64,000 nt of DNA, taken from assembly GCA_020446815.1 (NCBI GenBank), contig JAGRDY010000008.1, forward strand, positions 62,001 through 126,000, written 5' to 3'. The position numbers were made by a program, and so were the translations under genes. Below, one piece after another: positions 41,096 to 49,482 of this stretch. The DNA comes from Paracoccaceae bacterium (GTDB lineage: Bacteria > Pseudomonadota > Alphaproteobacteria > Rhodobacterales > Rhodobacteraceae). Numbering within the stretch: position 1 is the stretch's first letter; every line of letters begins with the position of its first letter. The notes under the pieces were generated by a model that searched no databases, was not told the origin of the DNA, and saw only the letters and a program-made list of their open reading frames with translations.

Positions 41096-41116
41096 TTGAT
41101 AGGTATAGCCTATCAA
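41096..41116. promoter_or_regulatory. 21-bp palindrome TTGATAGG-N5-CCTATCAA upstream of fdsGB
   Basis: A perfect 8-bp inverted repeat (41096-41103 and 41109-41116) lies 99 bp before the fdsGB start and 85 bp before the TusA-like start on the other strand. The form (T-N11-A with GATAG arms) is typical of LysR-type regulator sites, and FdsR/OxyR-like proteins are known to bind such sequences. No LysR gene is present in the window. Confidence 0.55.
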
Positions 41117-41215
41117 CCGACGAGATACCGGCATTGATTGCTATGTTCGGGTTTGCCACAAGCTCGGACGAAAAGCAGTGCGCCCGAACGGCGACAACAG
41201 ACAGATAGGCTTGAC

Positions 41216-42901
41216 ATGGCATTGGACGACAAGGATGGCGTTTGGAAATCGGGCAAGGGCCGGGGGCGCAAGACGCCCAAGGGAAGGCAACTGGACGATG
41301 CCGCCCTGGCCCGAGTTCGGGAACTGCTGGGAGAGCGCCCCCGCCGGCGTGATCTGCTCATCGAATTTCTGCACCTCATTCAGGACAAATACGGGCATCT
41401 TTCGGCGGCTCATCTGCGTGCGCTGGCCGAAGAAATGCGCCTGTCCATGGCCGAGGTATGGGAGGTAGCGACCTTTTACGCCCATTTCGACCCGATCCGC
41501 GAAAATGAAGCCCCACCACCCGATCTGACCATTCGGGTCTGCGATTCACTGTCATGCGAACTGGCCGGGTCGGATGCGCTCGTCGCGGCGCTCGAGGCCG
41601 GGCACGACCCCGCCAAAATCCGCGTGCTGCGCGCACCCTGCATGGGGCGCTGCGATACGGCGCCGGTGCTGGAAATTGGTCATCTACATATCGATCATGC
41701 CACCCCGGCCAAGGTTGGCGCCGCCATCGCCAAGGCCGATTTTCACGCCGAAATCCCTGATTACGAAGATCTGGCGGCGTATCAGGCGGCGGGCGGATAT
41801 GCCAGGCTGGCCGAACTGCGCAAATCGGGGGATTGGGAAAAGGTCCAGGACACCGTGCTCGCCTCGGGGCTGCGGGGCCTCGGGGGCGCCGGTTTTCCGT
41901 CGGGCAGGAAATGGGGCTTTGTGCGTGCCAATCCCGGCCCGCGCTATCTGGCCGTCAATGGCGACGAAGGCGAACCGGGCACCTTCAAGGATCGCTACTA
42001 CCTCGAACGCACGCCGCATCTGATGCTCGAAGGCATGTTGATCGCCGCCTGGGCGGTCGAGGCCGAACGCTGCTATGTCTACATGCGCGACGAATATCCG
42101 GCTGTTTTGCATATCCTTGCAACGGAAATCGCGGCGCTCGAAAAGGCCGGGATCGTCAAGCCCGGCTTTATCGAGCTTCGTCGCGGCGCCGGCGCCTATA
42201 TCTGCGGCGAGGAATCCGCGATGATCGAATCGATCGAGGGCAAGCGCGGCATGCCGCGTCATCGCCCCCCCTATGTGGCGCAGGTGGGTATCTTCGACCG
42301 CCCGACGCTGGTTCACAATGTCGAAACCCTGCACTGGATCACGCGCGTCCTGCGTGAAGGGCCAGAGATCCTTTCGTCGGTGGAAAAGAACGGCCGAAAG
42401 GGGCTGCGCAGCTATTCCGTTTCGGGGCGGGTGAAGAACCCCGGCGTGTACCTGTTACCTGCGGGGTCCACGATTGTCGACGTGATCGAGGCATCGGGCG
42501 GCATGGCCGACGGACACAAATTCAAGGCCTATCAGCCGGGGGGGCCGTCCTCGGGCCTGCTTCCCGCGTCGATGAACGATATCCCGCTCGATTTCGACAC
42601 GCTGCAACCTCATGGCACCTTTATTGGCTCTGCCGCCGTTGTGGTTCTGTCCGACAAGGACAGTGCCCGTGACGCCGCGCTGAACATGCTGCGGTTTTTC
42701 GAAGCTGAATCATGCGGACAATGCACGCCGTGCCGGGTCGGCTGCGAAAAGGCGGTCAAGCTGATGCGCGCCCCGAAATGGGATCAGGATCTGCTCGAGG
42801 ATCTCTGTACGGTGATGGGCGATGCTTCCATCTGCGGTTTGGGCCAGGCCGCACCGAACCCGATTCGCCTGACCATGAAACATTTCCCGGAGGAGCTCTG
42901 A
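41216..42901 (+). CDS. fdsGB: NAD-dependent formate dehydrogenase, fused gamma and beta subunits
   Basis: A 561-residue fusion. Residues to about 165 are a NuoE/FdsG thioredoxin-like [2Fe-2S] domain with Cys109, Cys114, Cys142 and Cys146. The rest is NuoF/FdsB, with the NADH/FMN-binding glycine-rich GLRGLGGAGFPSG and GDEGEPGTFKD, and the C-terminal [4Fe-4S] motif CGQCTPCRVGC. It carries electrons from FdsA to NAD. In Rhodobacter capsulatus and Cupriavidus these are separate genes. ATG 41216 is chosen; the longer frame from 41138 is unlikely. FdsA follows after 1 nt. Confidence 0.93.
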   Translation: MALDDKDGVWKSGKGRGRKTPKGRQLDDAALARVRELLGERPRRRDLLIEFLHLIQDKYGHLSAAHLRALAEEMRLSMAEVWEVATFYAHFDPIRENEAPPPDLTIRVCDSLSCELAGSDALVAALEAGHDPAKIRVLRAPCMGRCDTAPVLEIGHLHIDHATPAKVGAAIAKADFHAEIPDYEDLAAYQAAGGYARLAELRKSGDWEKVQDTVLASGLRGLGGAGFPSGRKWGFVRANPGPRYLAVNGDEGEPGTFKDRYYLERTPHLMLEGMLIAAWAVEAERCYVYMRDEYPAVLHILATEIAALEKAGIVKPGFIELRRGAGAYICGEESAMIESIEGKRGMPRHRPPYVAQVGIFDRPTLVHNVETLHWITRVLREGPEILSSVEKNGRKGLRSYSVSGRVKNPGVYLLPAGSTIVDVIEASGGMADGHKFKAYQPGGPSSGLLPASMNDIPLDFDTLQPHGTFIGSAAVVVLSDKDSARDAALNMLRFFEAESCGQCTPCRVGCEKAVKLMRAPKWDQDLLEDLCTVMGDASICGLGQAAPNPIRLTMKHFPEEL

Positions 42902-42902
42902 C

Positions 42903-45677
42903 ATGCCTGACGGAAACCGCCCCGAGACGATCACATTCACCCTCGATGGCCGCGAAGTCGTGGCCTCGCCTCATGAAAGCATCTGGGAAGTCGCCAAGCG
43001 CGAAGGCACGTTGATCCCGCATCTGTGCCACAAGGATCAGACCGGCTACCGGCCCGATGGCAATTGCCGCGCCTGCATGGTCGAGATTGAAGGCGAACGG
43101 GTGCTGGCCGCCTCGTGCTGCCGCAACCCCTCAAACGGCATGGTGGTGAAAACCGATACCGCGCGCGCCGAAAAGTCGCGCAAGCTGGTGATGGAACTGC
43201 TGCTGGCCGACCAACCGGAACAATCCCAGGCGCATGACCGTTCATCGCATTTCTGGGATATGGCCGAGGCGACCGACATTCACGATAGCCGGTTTCCCAA
43301 GCTGGAACCGGCCCGCATTCCGCTGCTTGACGACAGCCATGTCGCCATGCGCGTCAACCTCGATGCCTGCATCCAGTGCGGGCTTTGCGTGCGTGCCTGC
43401 CGCGAAGTACAGGTCAACGATGTGTTCGGTATGGGCGGGCGCGGGCATGACGCCTGGCCGATGCTGGATTTCGCCGACCCGATGGGGCAATCGACCTGTG
43501 TGGCCTGCGGCGAATGTGTTCAGGCCTGCCCGACGGGCGCGCTGATGCCAGCAACGGTTCTTGATGCCACCGAACAGGGCGACAGCAGGGATTTCGATGA
43601 AGAGGTGAAATCGGTCTGTCCGTTCTGCGGCGTCGGTTGTCAGGTCAGCCTCAAGGTCAAGGACGGCAAGGTCAAATATGTCGAAGGCATCAACGGCCCC
43701 GCAAACGAGGGCCGCCTTTGTGTCAAGGGGCGCTTTGGTTTCGACTACATCCAGCACCCGCACCGCCTGACCAAACCCCTGATCCGGCGCAAGGACGCGC
43801 CGCAAAAGGGGCTGAACGTCGATCCCGCCAACTGGCAAAAACATTTCCGCGAGGCAAGCTGGGAAGAGGCGCTTGACGCCGCGGCGAACGGCTGGAAAGC
43901 GCTGACGGCAAAGACCGGCGGCCAGGCGATCGCCGGGTTCGGATCGGCGAAATGCACCAATGAAGAGGCCTATCTCTTCCAGAAACTCATCCGCCAGGGC
44001 TTCGGCCACAACAATGTCGATCACTGCACCCGGCTTTGCCATGCCTCATCGGTCGCTGCCTTGCTGGAAAACGTAGGTTCGGGCGCGGTCACGGCCACAT
44101 TCAACGAAATCGAGAACGCCGACGTCGCCATTGCGATCGGCTGCAACCCGATCGAGAATCACCCGGTTGCCGCGACCTATTTCAAACAGTTCACCAAACG
44201 CGGCGGAAAGCTGATCGTGATGGACCCGCGCGGCGTCGGCCTGCGCCGGTTCGCCACTCATATGTTGCAGTTCCGCCCCGGCGCGGATGTCGCAATGCTG
44301 AACGCGATCATGCATGTGATCGTGGAAGAAGAGCTTTATGATCGCCAGTATATCGAGGCCTTTACCGAAAACTGGGAGGCCGAAAAGGCACATCTGGCAG
44401 GTTATGCCCCTGAAAAGATGGAGCCGATCTGCGGCATTCCGGCCCAGACACTGCGCCAGGTCGCGCGCGAATTCGCCACGGCGAAATCGGCAATGATCTT
44501 CTGGGGCATGGGCGTATCGCAGCATATCCACGGCACCGATAATTCACGCTGTCTGATCTCGCTGGCGCTGATGTGTGGCCAGGTCGGGCGACCGGGCACC
44601 GGGCTGCACCCGCTGCGCGGCCAGAACAATGTGCAGGGCGCCTCGGATGCCGGGCTGATCCCGATGTTCCTTCCCGACTATCAGGACGTGACCAGCGACA
44701 AGATCCGCAACCATTTCACCAAGATCTGGGGTTCGGATGACTTTTCCAACGAAAAGGGCCTTACAGTAACCGAGATCCTTGACGCAGTGCATGCCGGGAC
44801 GGTCAAGGGCATGTATATTCTTGGCGAAAATCCGGCCATGTCGGACCCGGATCTCAACCACGCGCGCGAGGCACTGGCATCGCTGGAACATCTTGTGGTG
44901 CAGGATATCTTCCTGACCGAAACCGCCAACTATGCAGACGTGATCCTGCCTGCGGCGGCCTTTTATGAAAAGAACGGAACGGTGACCAATACGAATCGGC
45001 AGGTGCAGATGGGCCGTGCCGCGACAACGCCGCCGGGCGAGGCACGCGAGGATTGGTCGATCACCACCGATCTGGCCAACCGGTTGGGGCTGGGCTGGAC
45101 CTACACCCACCCAAGTCAGGTTTTCGCCGAGATGAAACTGGGGATGCCGTCGCTCGACAACATCACCTGGGACCGTCTCGAATCCGAAGGCGCCGTCACC
45201 TACCCCAGCCTGTCGCCAGAAGACCCCGGACAGGCCATCGTTTTCGGCGACGGGTTCCCACGGGCAGGCGGACGGGCCAAATTCACCCCCGCCAGCGTTA
45301 TCCAGCCCGCCGAGGCGCCGGACGCAGACTATCCGATGATCATGACGACGGGGCGGCAGCTGGAACACTGGCATACCGGCTCGATGACCCGGCGATCCAA
45401 GGTGCTCGATACGGTGGAGCCCGAGGCGAACTGCTCGCTCAACCCCAAGACCCTGCGCAAGCTGGGAATAGAGCCGGGCGCACGGGTGAAATTGCAGACC
45501 CGGCGGGGCGAGATCGAGATCATGGCCAGGGCCGACCGCGGCGTGGCCGAAGACATGGTGTTTGTCCCCTTTGCCTATGTCGAAGCAGCGGCCAACGTGC
45601 TGACCAACCCGGCGCTCGATCCCTATGGCAAGATCCCCGAGTTCAAATTCGCGGCGGTTCGGGTAACGCCAGCCTGA
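42903..45677 (+). CDS. fdsA: NAD-dependent formate dehydrogenase catalytic (alpha) subunit
   Basis: A 924-residue cytoplasmic enzyme (no Tat signal) oxidising formate to CO2. The N-terminus is NuoG-like: [2Fe-2S] cysteines 42, 55, 58 and 72, two [4Fe-4S] sites (156/159/162/166 and 199/202/205/209), then the catalytic-domain cluster at 239/242/246/273. The metal ligand is Cys379 with His380 (RLCHASS), so it is a Cys enzyme, equivalent to Cys386 of R. capsulatus FdsA. It pairs with FdsGB. The small subunit FdsD usually encoded downstream is absent; the fdsC-like fdhD is at 37.5 kb. A terminator follows 34 bp after the stop. Confidence 0.95.
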   Translation: MPDGNRPETITFTLDGREVVASPHESIWEVAKREGTLIPHLCHKDQTGYRPDGNCRACMVEIEGERVLAASCCRNPSNGMVVKTDTARAEKSRKLVMELLLADQPEQSQAHDRSSHFWDMAEATDIHDSRFPKLEPARIPLLDDSHVAMRVNLDACIQCGLCVRACREVQVNDVFGMGGRGHDAWPMLDFADPMGQSTCVACGECVQACPTGALMPATVLDATEQGDSRDFDEEVKSVCPFCGVGCQVSLKVKDGKVKYVEGINGPANEGRLCVKGRFGFDYIQHPHRLTKPLIRRKDAPQKGLNVDPANWQKHFREASWEEALDAAANGWKALTAKTGGQAIAGFGSAKCTNEEAYLFQKLIRQGFGHNNVDHCTRLCHASSVAALLENVGSGAVTATFNEIENADVAIAIGCNPIENHPVAATYFKQFTKRGGKLIVMDPRGVGLRRFATHMLQFRPGADVAMLNAIMHVIVEEELYDRQYIEAFTENWEAEKAHLAGYAPEKMEPICGIPAQTLRQVAREFATAKSAMIFWGMGVSQHIHGTDNSRCLISLALMCGQVGRPGTGLHPLRGQNNVQGASDAGLIPMFLPDYQDVTSDKIRNHFTKIWGSDDFSNEKGLTVTEILDAVHAGTVKGMYILGENPAMSDPDLNHAREALASLEHLVVQDIFLTETANYADVILPAAAFYEKNGTVTNTNRQVQMGRAATTPPGEAREDWSITTDLANRLGLGWTYTHPSQVFAEMKLGMPSLDNITWDRLESEGAVTYPSLSPEDPGQAIVFGDGFPRAGGRAKFTPASVIQPAEAPDADYPMIMTTGRQLEHWHTGSMTRRSKVLDTVEPEANCSLNPKTLRKLGIEPGARVKLQTRRGEIEIMARADRGVAEDMVFVPFAYVEAAANVLTNPALDPYGKIPEFKFAAVRVTPA

Positions 45678-45711
45678 GAGGTGCCAACCCTCTGAACTCT
45701 CTCGACGGATT

Positions 45712-45744
45712 GGGAAACCGGGGCCGCCCCCGATTTCCCTTTTT
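45712..45744 (+). terminator. Rho-independent terminator after fdsA
   Basis: GGGAAA (45712-45717), one C-A mismatch, then CGGGG (45719-45723) pair with CCCCG (45728-45732) and TTTCCC (45734-45739) around a CCGC loop, followed directly by TTTTT. It lies 34 bp after the fdsA stop and closes the formate dehydrogenase island before the LacI gene. Confidence 0.85.
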
Positions 45745-45892
45745 CCGTGCGCGCACGCGACGAAGGCCGACGATACCCGGTGATCGCCAGGAGAGGGATG
45801 CCATCGCGAACCCGGACGCGGGTCTTTGCTTGGACAATACCCGCCTTTGGGACTAATCAGGAATCAAGAGCCAACCGAAAAGGGTTTTCTTC

Positions 45893-46930
45893 GTGAGCAG
45901 CACCGTTAGACCCGACCCGCGCCGCCCATTGACGTTGCGCGATGTGTCCGAAGCCTCGGGCGTTTCGGAAATGACCGTCAGCCGGGTTCTGCGCAATCGC
46001 GGCGATGTGTCGGATGTGACCCGCGAAAAGGTACTTGAGGCAGCCAAACGGCTCGGCTACGTTCCCAACAAGATCGCCGGGGCGCTAGCCTCGCAGCGGG
46101 TAAACCTCGTGGCGGTCATCGTCCCATCGCTTTCCAACCTGGTCTTCCCCGAAGTACTCAGCGGGATATCGGAGGAACTGGAAGACAGCGGTTTGCAGCC
46201 GGTGTTCGGCGTCACCAACTATCTTGCCGAGCGTGAAGAAGCCGTGCTTTATGAAATGCTGTCGTGGCGGCCCTCGGGCGTGATCATTGCCGGGCTTGAA
46301 CATACTGACACCGCCCGCGCCATGCTGGCGAATGCAGGCATCCCGATTGTTGAAATCATGGATGTCGACGGCAAGGCAATCGATTCCGTGGTGGGCATTT
46401 CACATCGCCGGGCCGGCCTGGAAACGGCTCGTGCCATCATCCGCGCAGGTTACCGCCGCATCGGCTTTCTGGGCACCAAGATGCCGCATGACCACCGCGC
46501 CCGCAAACGCATGGAAGGGTTCGAGGCGGGTCTTGCCGAGGCGGGCGTGGAGCTTGCCGACCGCGAATTCTATTCGGGCGGATCCGCTCTCCTGAAAGGT
46601 CGCGAGATGACCGAAGCGATCCTGAAGCGCGCACCTGATCTCGATTTCATCTACTACTCGAATGACATGATCGGCGCGGGAGGGCTGCTTTATTGCCTCG
46701 ACAAGGGAATCGATGTGCCGGGGAAACTGGGGCTTGCCGGTTTCAACGGCGTCGACCTTCTTGACGGTCTGCCGCGGCGTCTGGCGACGATGGATGCCTG
46801 CCGGCATGAAATCGGCCAACGCGCGGCGGCCATCATCGCCGGGCGCAGCGATTCCGGCCTTATCGGCGGCGAACATGTCGAACTGACGCCGGTGCTGCAA
46901 CTGGGGGATACGATCCGGCGGAAGCAGTGA
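45893..46930 (+). CDS. LacI-family transcriptional regulator
   Basis: A 345-residue LacI/GalR-type repressor. The N-terminal helix-turn-helix is LTLRDVSEASGVSEMTVSRVLRN, with the hinge helix around AGALASQRVN, followed by a periplasmic-binding-protein-like sensor domain. The closest recognisable subfamily is the gluconate-type repressor (GntR of the LacI family). The start is GTG 45893 with AAAGGG upstream. It has no sugar transport or catabolic genes beside it, so its targets are probably elsewhere. A terminator separates it from fdsA. Confidence 0.88.
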   Translation: MSSTVRPDPRRPLTLRDVSEASGVSEMTVSRVLRNRGDVSDVTREKVLEAAKRLGYVPNKIAGALASQRVNLVAVIVPSLSNLVFPEVLSGISEELEDSGLQPVFGVTNYLAEREEAVLYEMLSWRPSGVIIAGLEHTDTARAMLANAGIPIVEIMDVDGKAIDSVVGISHRRAGLETARAIIRAGYRRIGFLGTKMPHDHRARKRMEGFEAGLAEAGVELADREFYSGGSALLKGREMTEAILKRAPDLDFIYYSNDMIGAGGLLYCLDKGIDVPGKLGLAGFNGVDLLDGLPRRLATMDACRHEIGQRAAAIIAGRSDSGLIGGEHVELTPVLQLGDTIRRKQ

Positions 46931-47063
46931 CGAAGTTGGGGGCAAGGCGTTGCGTGTGCTCAATGCCGCCCTTGGGCCTCGGCCCGGGGGGCCTGCCCGC
47001 CCGCATGAAGGCCCGCTTGGGTGGCCGCCGCTCCATCCGCCTCAGCTTGAATGGCCAATCGCT

Positions 47064-47828
47064 TCAAGGCCCGGCAGACCTGCGCCGCAGGATGTAGATA
47101 TCCATGATCCAGCCGTGCCGCTGCCTGGCCTCGGCCCGGGTCTTGATGATCTGGTCCGACACCTGTGACAATGGCCCGGACAGCACGATCTCTTCGGCCA
47201 TACCGACATAGGCGCCCCACCAGATGGTCACGCCCGAAGGATCGATCGTTTGAAACGCGCAATCGCCATCCAGCATGATTGCCAGCGTGTCCACCCCCGC
47301 CGGCCAACCCTTGTCACGCAATTGCCGGCCTGTTGTAACCGTGAATGGCGCACCAATTTCATTCAATGGTGCGGCATGTGCGGCGGTAAGCGCCTGCAAT
47401 GACGTAATCCCCGGGATGACAGATATTGTCATGGGCAGGGTGCGACCGACCCTCTCGGCGATCCTGAGGGAACTGTCATAAAGCGAGGGATCCCCCCAGA
47501 TCAGCAGCGCGACACGGCCAGTGGCGCCGATTTCCGCCAGAATAGTGTCTTTCCAGCGCTTGGCGATGGCATCGTGCCAGGCATCGACCCGGTGGCGGTA
47601 ATCGGGGTCGCCTGCATCACGCACCGGCAGGGCAAACCCGGCCATCCGCGTGGCCGGGTTGGTCAGCACCCGCGCACAAATGTCGCGCCGCAATTCCGCC
47701 AGATCGGCCTTGTTCGCCCCCTTGTCGGGGATCAGCACCAGATCAACCGAATTCAGCGCCTTGACCGCCTGCATGGTCAGATGGTCCGGGTTGCCGGTTC
47801 CGATGCCGATCAGATAAAGTTCGATCAT
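47064..47828 (-). CDS. cobF: Precorrin-6A synthase (deacetylating)
   Basis: A 254-residue SAM-dependent methyltransferase of the aerobic cobalamin pathway; CobF methylates C1 and removes acetate from precorrin-5. The N-terminus ELYLIGIGTGNPDHLTMQA, the RVALLIWGDPSLYDS loop and VIPGITSLQ are CobF-like. It is the last gene on the transcript led by the 49-kb riboswitch (cbtB-cbtA-cobF), separated from cbtA by 96 bp, and away from the main cob operon. Confidence 0.92.
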   Translation of the reverse strand: MIELYLIGIGTGNPDHLTMQAVKALNSVDLVLIPDKGANKADLAELRRDICARVLTNPATRMAGFALPVRDAGDPDYRHRVDAWHDAIAKRWKDTILAEIGATGRVALLIWGDPSLYDSSLRIAERVGRTLPMTISVIPGITSLQALTAAHAAPLNEIGAPFTVTTGRQLRDKGWPAGVDTLAIMLDGDCAFQTIDPSGVTIWWGAYVGMAEEIVLSGPLSQVSDQIIKTRAEARQRHGWIMDIYILRRRSAGP

Positions 47829-47924
47829 TTTCGTGCCCTGCCAGGACGCCTAAATACGTTAGATGGCAAATGGCCCCAGGCATGTCCATGCCCAAGGCCA
47901 TTACACCGCACATCCTTCAGCGCG

Positions 47925-48656
47925 TTATTCGGCCTTTTTATTCCACAACGTCGCGGCAACCCAACCCAGCACCGCCCAGGCGGCAAGGCCGACGCCCAGT
48001 GCCCGCGCGGCAAACGCAGCACCGATTTCCGGCGGAGCGACACCCCAGAACGCATCCGGTTGCGGTGCCCCGATGACATGCGGCGCAGCCAGCAACGCCC
48101 CGGCCAAAAGCGCGGACAGCACGCCGCGCCCATATGACAGCAAAGCAAGCCCGGCCGCGGTCGCCACGACGGTTCCGAGCCACCAACTCTGACGCGCGCC
48201 GAGCTCCGCGGCGATGGTGCCGGGAAGCTCGGGCGGCAGCCCCATCGCCGGCGCAAGCTGAAACGTCACGAAACCCGCAACACCCCACAAGAGCCCGCTT
48301 TGCGCGTCAATTTTGTGGCCGAAATGTTCTGCCAGCGCAAAGCCTGCCACCAGAACCAGGCCGTAGCCGGCGTAAATCAGCGTGGTAAAGAGGACAGTCA
48401 GCGCATTCCGCGAAATCGCGGACCCTTCGCTGTCATTCTTGCCGTGGCCATCCGCAGGCCCGGCGTCGCCCGCGCCATGGTCATGTCCCTTGGCTTCGGG
48501 CATTTCACCCGACCCGGCAAAATGCACGAGCGCACCCGTTTCATATTGTTCGCCCAGAAGGATCAGTTTCTGAACAAAAGCGAAATGCAGCAGCGCCGCG
48601 AACAGCCCCGCTGCAAAGCCGGCGATCAGCCCGCCGGCCAGCATACGTTGGATCAT
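47925..48656 (-). CDS. cbtA: CbtA family cobalt transporter
   Basis: A 243-residue membrane protein of the CbtA family, the larger part of a two-protein cobalt uptake system. Several hydrophobic segments are visible, beginning with MLAGGLIAGFAAGLFAALLHF, and a His/Asp/Gly-rich loop (KGHDHGAGDAGPADGHG, about 55-71) that could bind cobalt. It follows cbtB by 20 nt under the cobalamin riboswitch, so it is expected to be made only when cobalamin is scarce. Confidence 0.9.
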   Translation of the reverse strand: MIQRMLAGGLIAGFAAGLFAALLHFAFVQKLILLGEQYETGALVHFAGSGEMPEAKGHDHGAGDAGPADGHGKNDSEGSAISRNALTVLFTTLIYAGYGLVLVAGFALAEHFGHKIDAQSGLLWGVAGFVTFQLAPAMGLPPELPGTIAAELGARQSWWLGTVVATAAGLALLSYGRGVLSALLAGALLAAPHVIGAPQPDAFWGVAPPEIGAAFAARALGVGLAAWAVLGWVAATLWNKKAE

Positions 48657-48676
48657 TGTTGAACCGGCTGCCCGCC

Positions 48677-48847
48677 TTAGTGGCAGGGGAATCCGGTTGC
48701 GTGACGCATGTCATGCGCCGCATCATGCAGCGTCGAAGACTGGGCATGGCCCGCTACGAACAGCACCGTCGCACCGACAAGAGCCACGAAGACAATCGAC
48801 ATCAGGCTTGTCGATGTCCTGGCGGCGGAATGATTGATCGCTTTCAT
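48677..48847 (-). CDS. cbtB: CbtB family cobalt transporter subunit
   Basis: A 56-residue protein with one membrane segment (about 15-34, MSIVFVALVGATVLFVAGH) and a His-rich C-terminus (HDAAHDMRHATGFPCH) suited to metal capture. CbtB is normally this short and encoded directly before cbtA. ATG 48847 has AAGGAG upstream. It is the first gene after the cobalamin riboswitch at 48895-49085; the longer frame across the riboswitch is not real. Confidence 0.88.
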   Translation of the reverse strand: MKAINHSAARTSTSLMSIVFVALVGATVLFVAGHAQSSTLHDAAHDMRHATGFPCH

Positions 48848-48894
48848 CTCTTTCTCCTTGCCGTCACACCCGACGGCTTTCGCGTTACCTTCAT

Positions 48895-49085
48895 GCATGG
48901 CCGGTCTCCTGACTTGCGGGTCGACGCGGGCCTTCCGCCTTCCCGGGGCGTGCCCCAGTGGCTGTTGGAAAGCCGCTCTCCGCTCACAGTCGCGGGGGCG
49001 GTTGGGGCTTTGGGTGCCGTGTTCGGTCCACCTTTCCCCATTCCCGTTTGATTCCTGGCGCTTTGCGCCGTCTGGAAACCATGCG
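48895..49085 (-). promoter_or_regulatory. Cobalamin riboswitch upstream of cbtB-cbtA
   Basis: On the minus strand the core elements appear in order: GGAATCAAACGGGAA, CCGCCCCCGCGACTGTGAGCGG, GCCACTGG, CGGGAAGGCGG and the B12 box AGTCAGGAGACCGGCC (48914 to 48899). This is the conserved adenosylcobalamin riboswitch layout. It sits about 50 nt before cbtB and should repress cobalt uptake when cobalamin is sufficient. Confidence 0.93.
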
Positions 49086-49155
49086 AGCGACATCTGACAG
49101 TATCCGGGCGGTTCGGTCAAGGCGGAAGACGGCTCTGAAAGGCTGGAAAACGACG

Positions 49156-49482
49156 CTAGCCGGGAATACGCGCGATGGCTTTTTCACGCAGCACCCCCAG
49201 CGGACGCGCGTCAGCAAGGTTTCCGTCGGGGCTTTGCAGATAGAGGCGGGCAAAGACCAGAATCCCCGGCAGATCACCATCGCCGATATCACCGAACAGA
49301 TAGGCGGTCTTGCCCGGCGCCCGGAACGCCAGCGTCGTGGGCCGACTACAGCCCGACATGCAGTCGATGTCACGCACGTCTAACGCCAGTCCCGCCGATG
49401 CGACGGCGTGCCGCAGGCGATCGGCAAAACCCGCCTGCCCCGCCGCGCATGACCGGCAGACCGTGGCAACGGTGCCGCTCAT
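49156..49482 (-). CDS. DUF1636 family metal-binding protein (copy A)
   Basis: A 108-residue thioredoxin-like [2Fe-2S]-type protein of DUF1636, common in cobalamin clusters, function unknown. Cysteines are CRSC near the N-terminus and CMSGCSRP in the middle. It is the last gene of the main cob operon, overlapping cobA by 4 nt. A second member, longer and clearly diverged, is encoded at 62.2-62.5 kb at the other end of the operon. Possible roles are cobalt delivery or a redox step. Confidence 0.83.
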   Translation of the reverse strand: MSGTVATVCRSCAAGQAGFADRLRHAVASAGLALDVRDIDCMSGCSRPTTLAFRAPGKTAYLFGDIGDGDLPGILVFARLYLQSPDGNLADARPLGVLREKAIARIPG

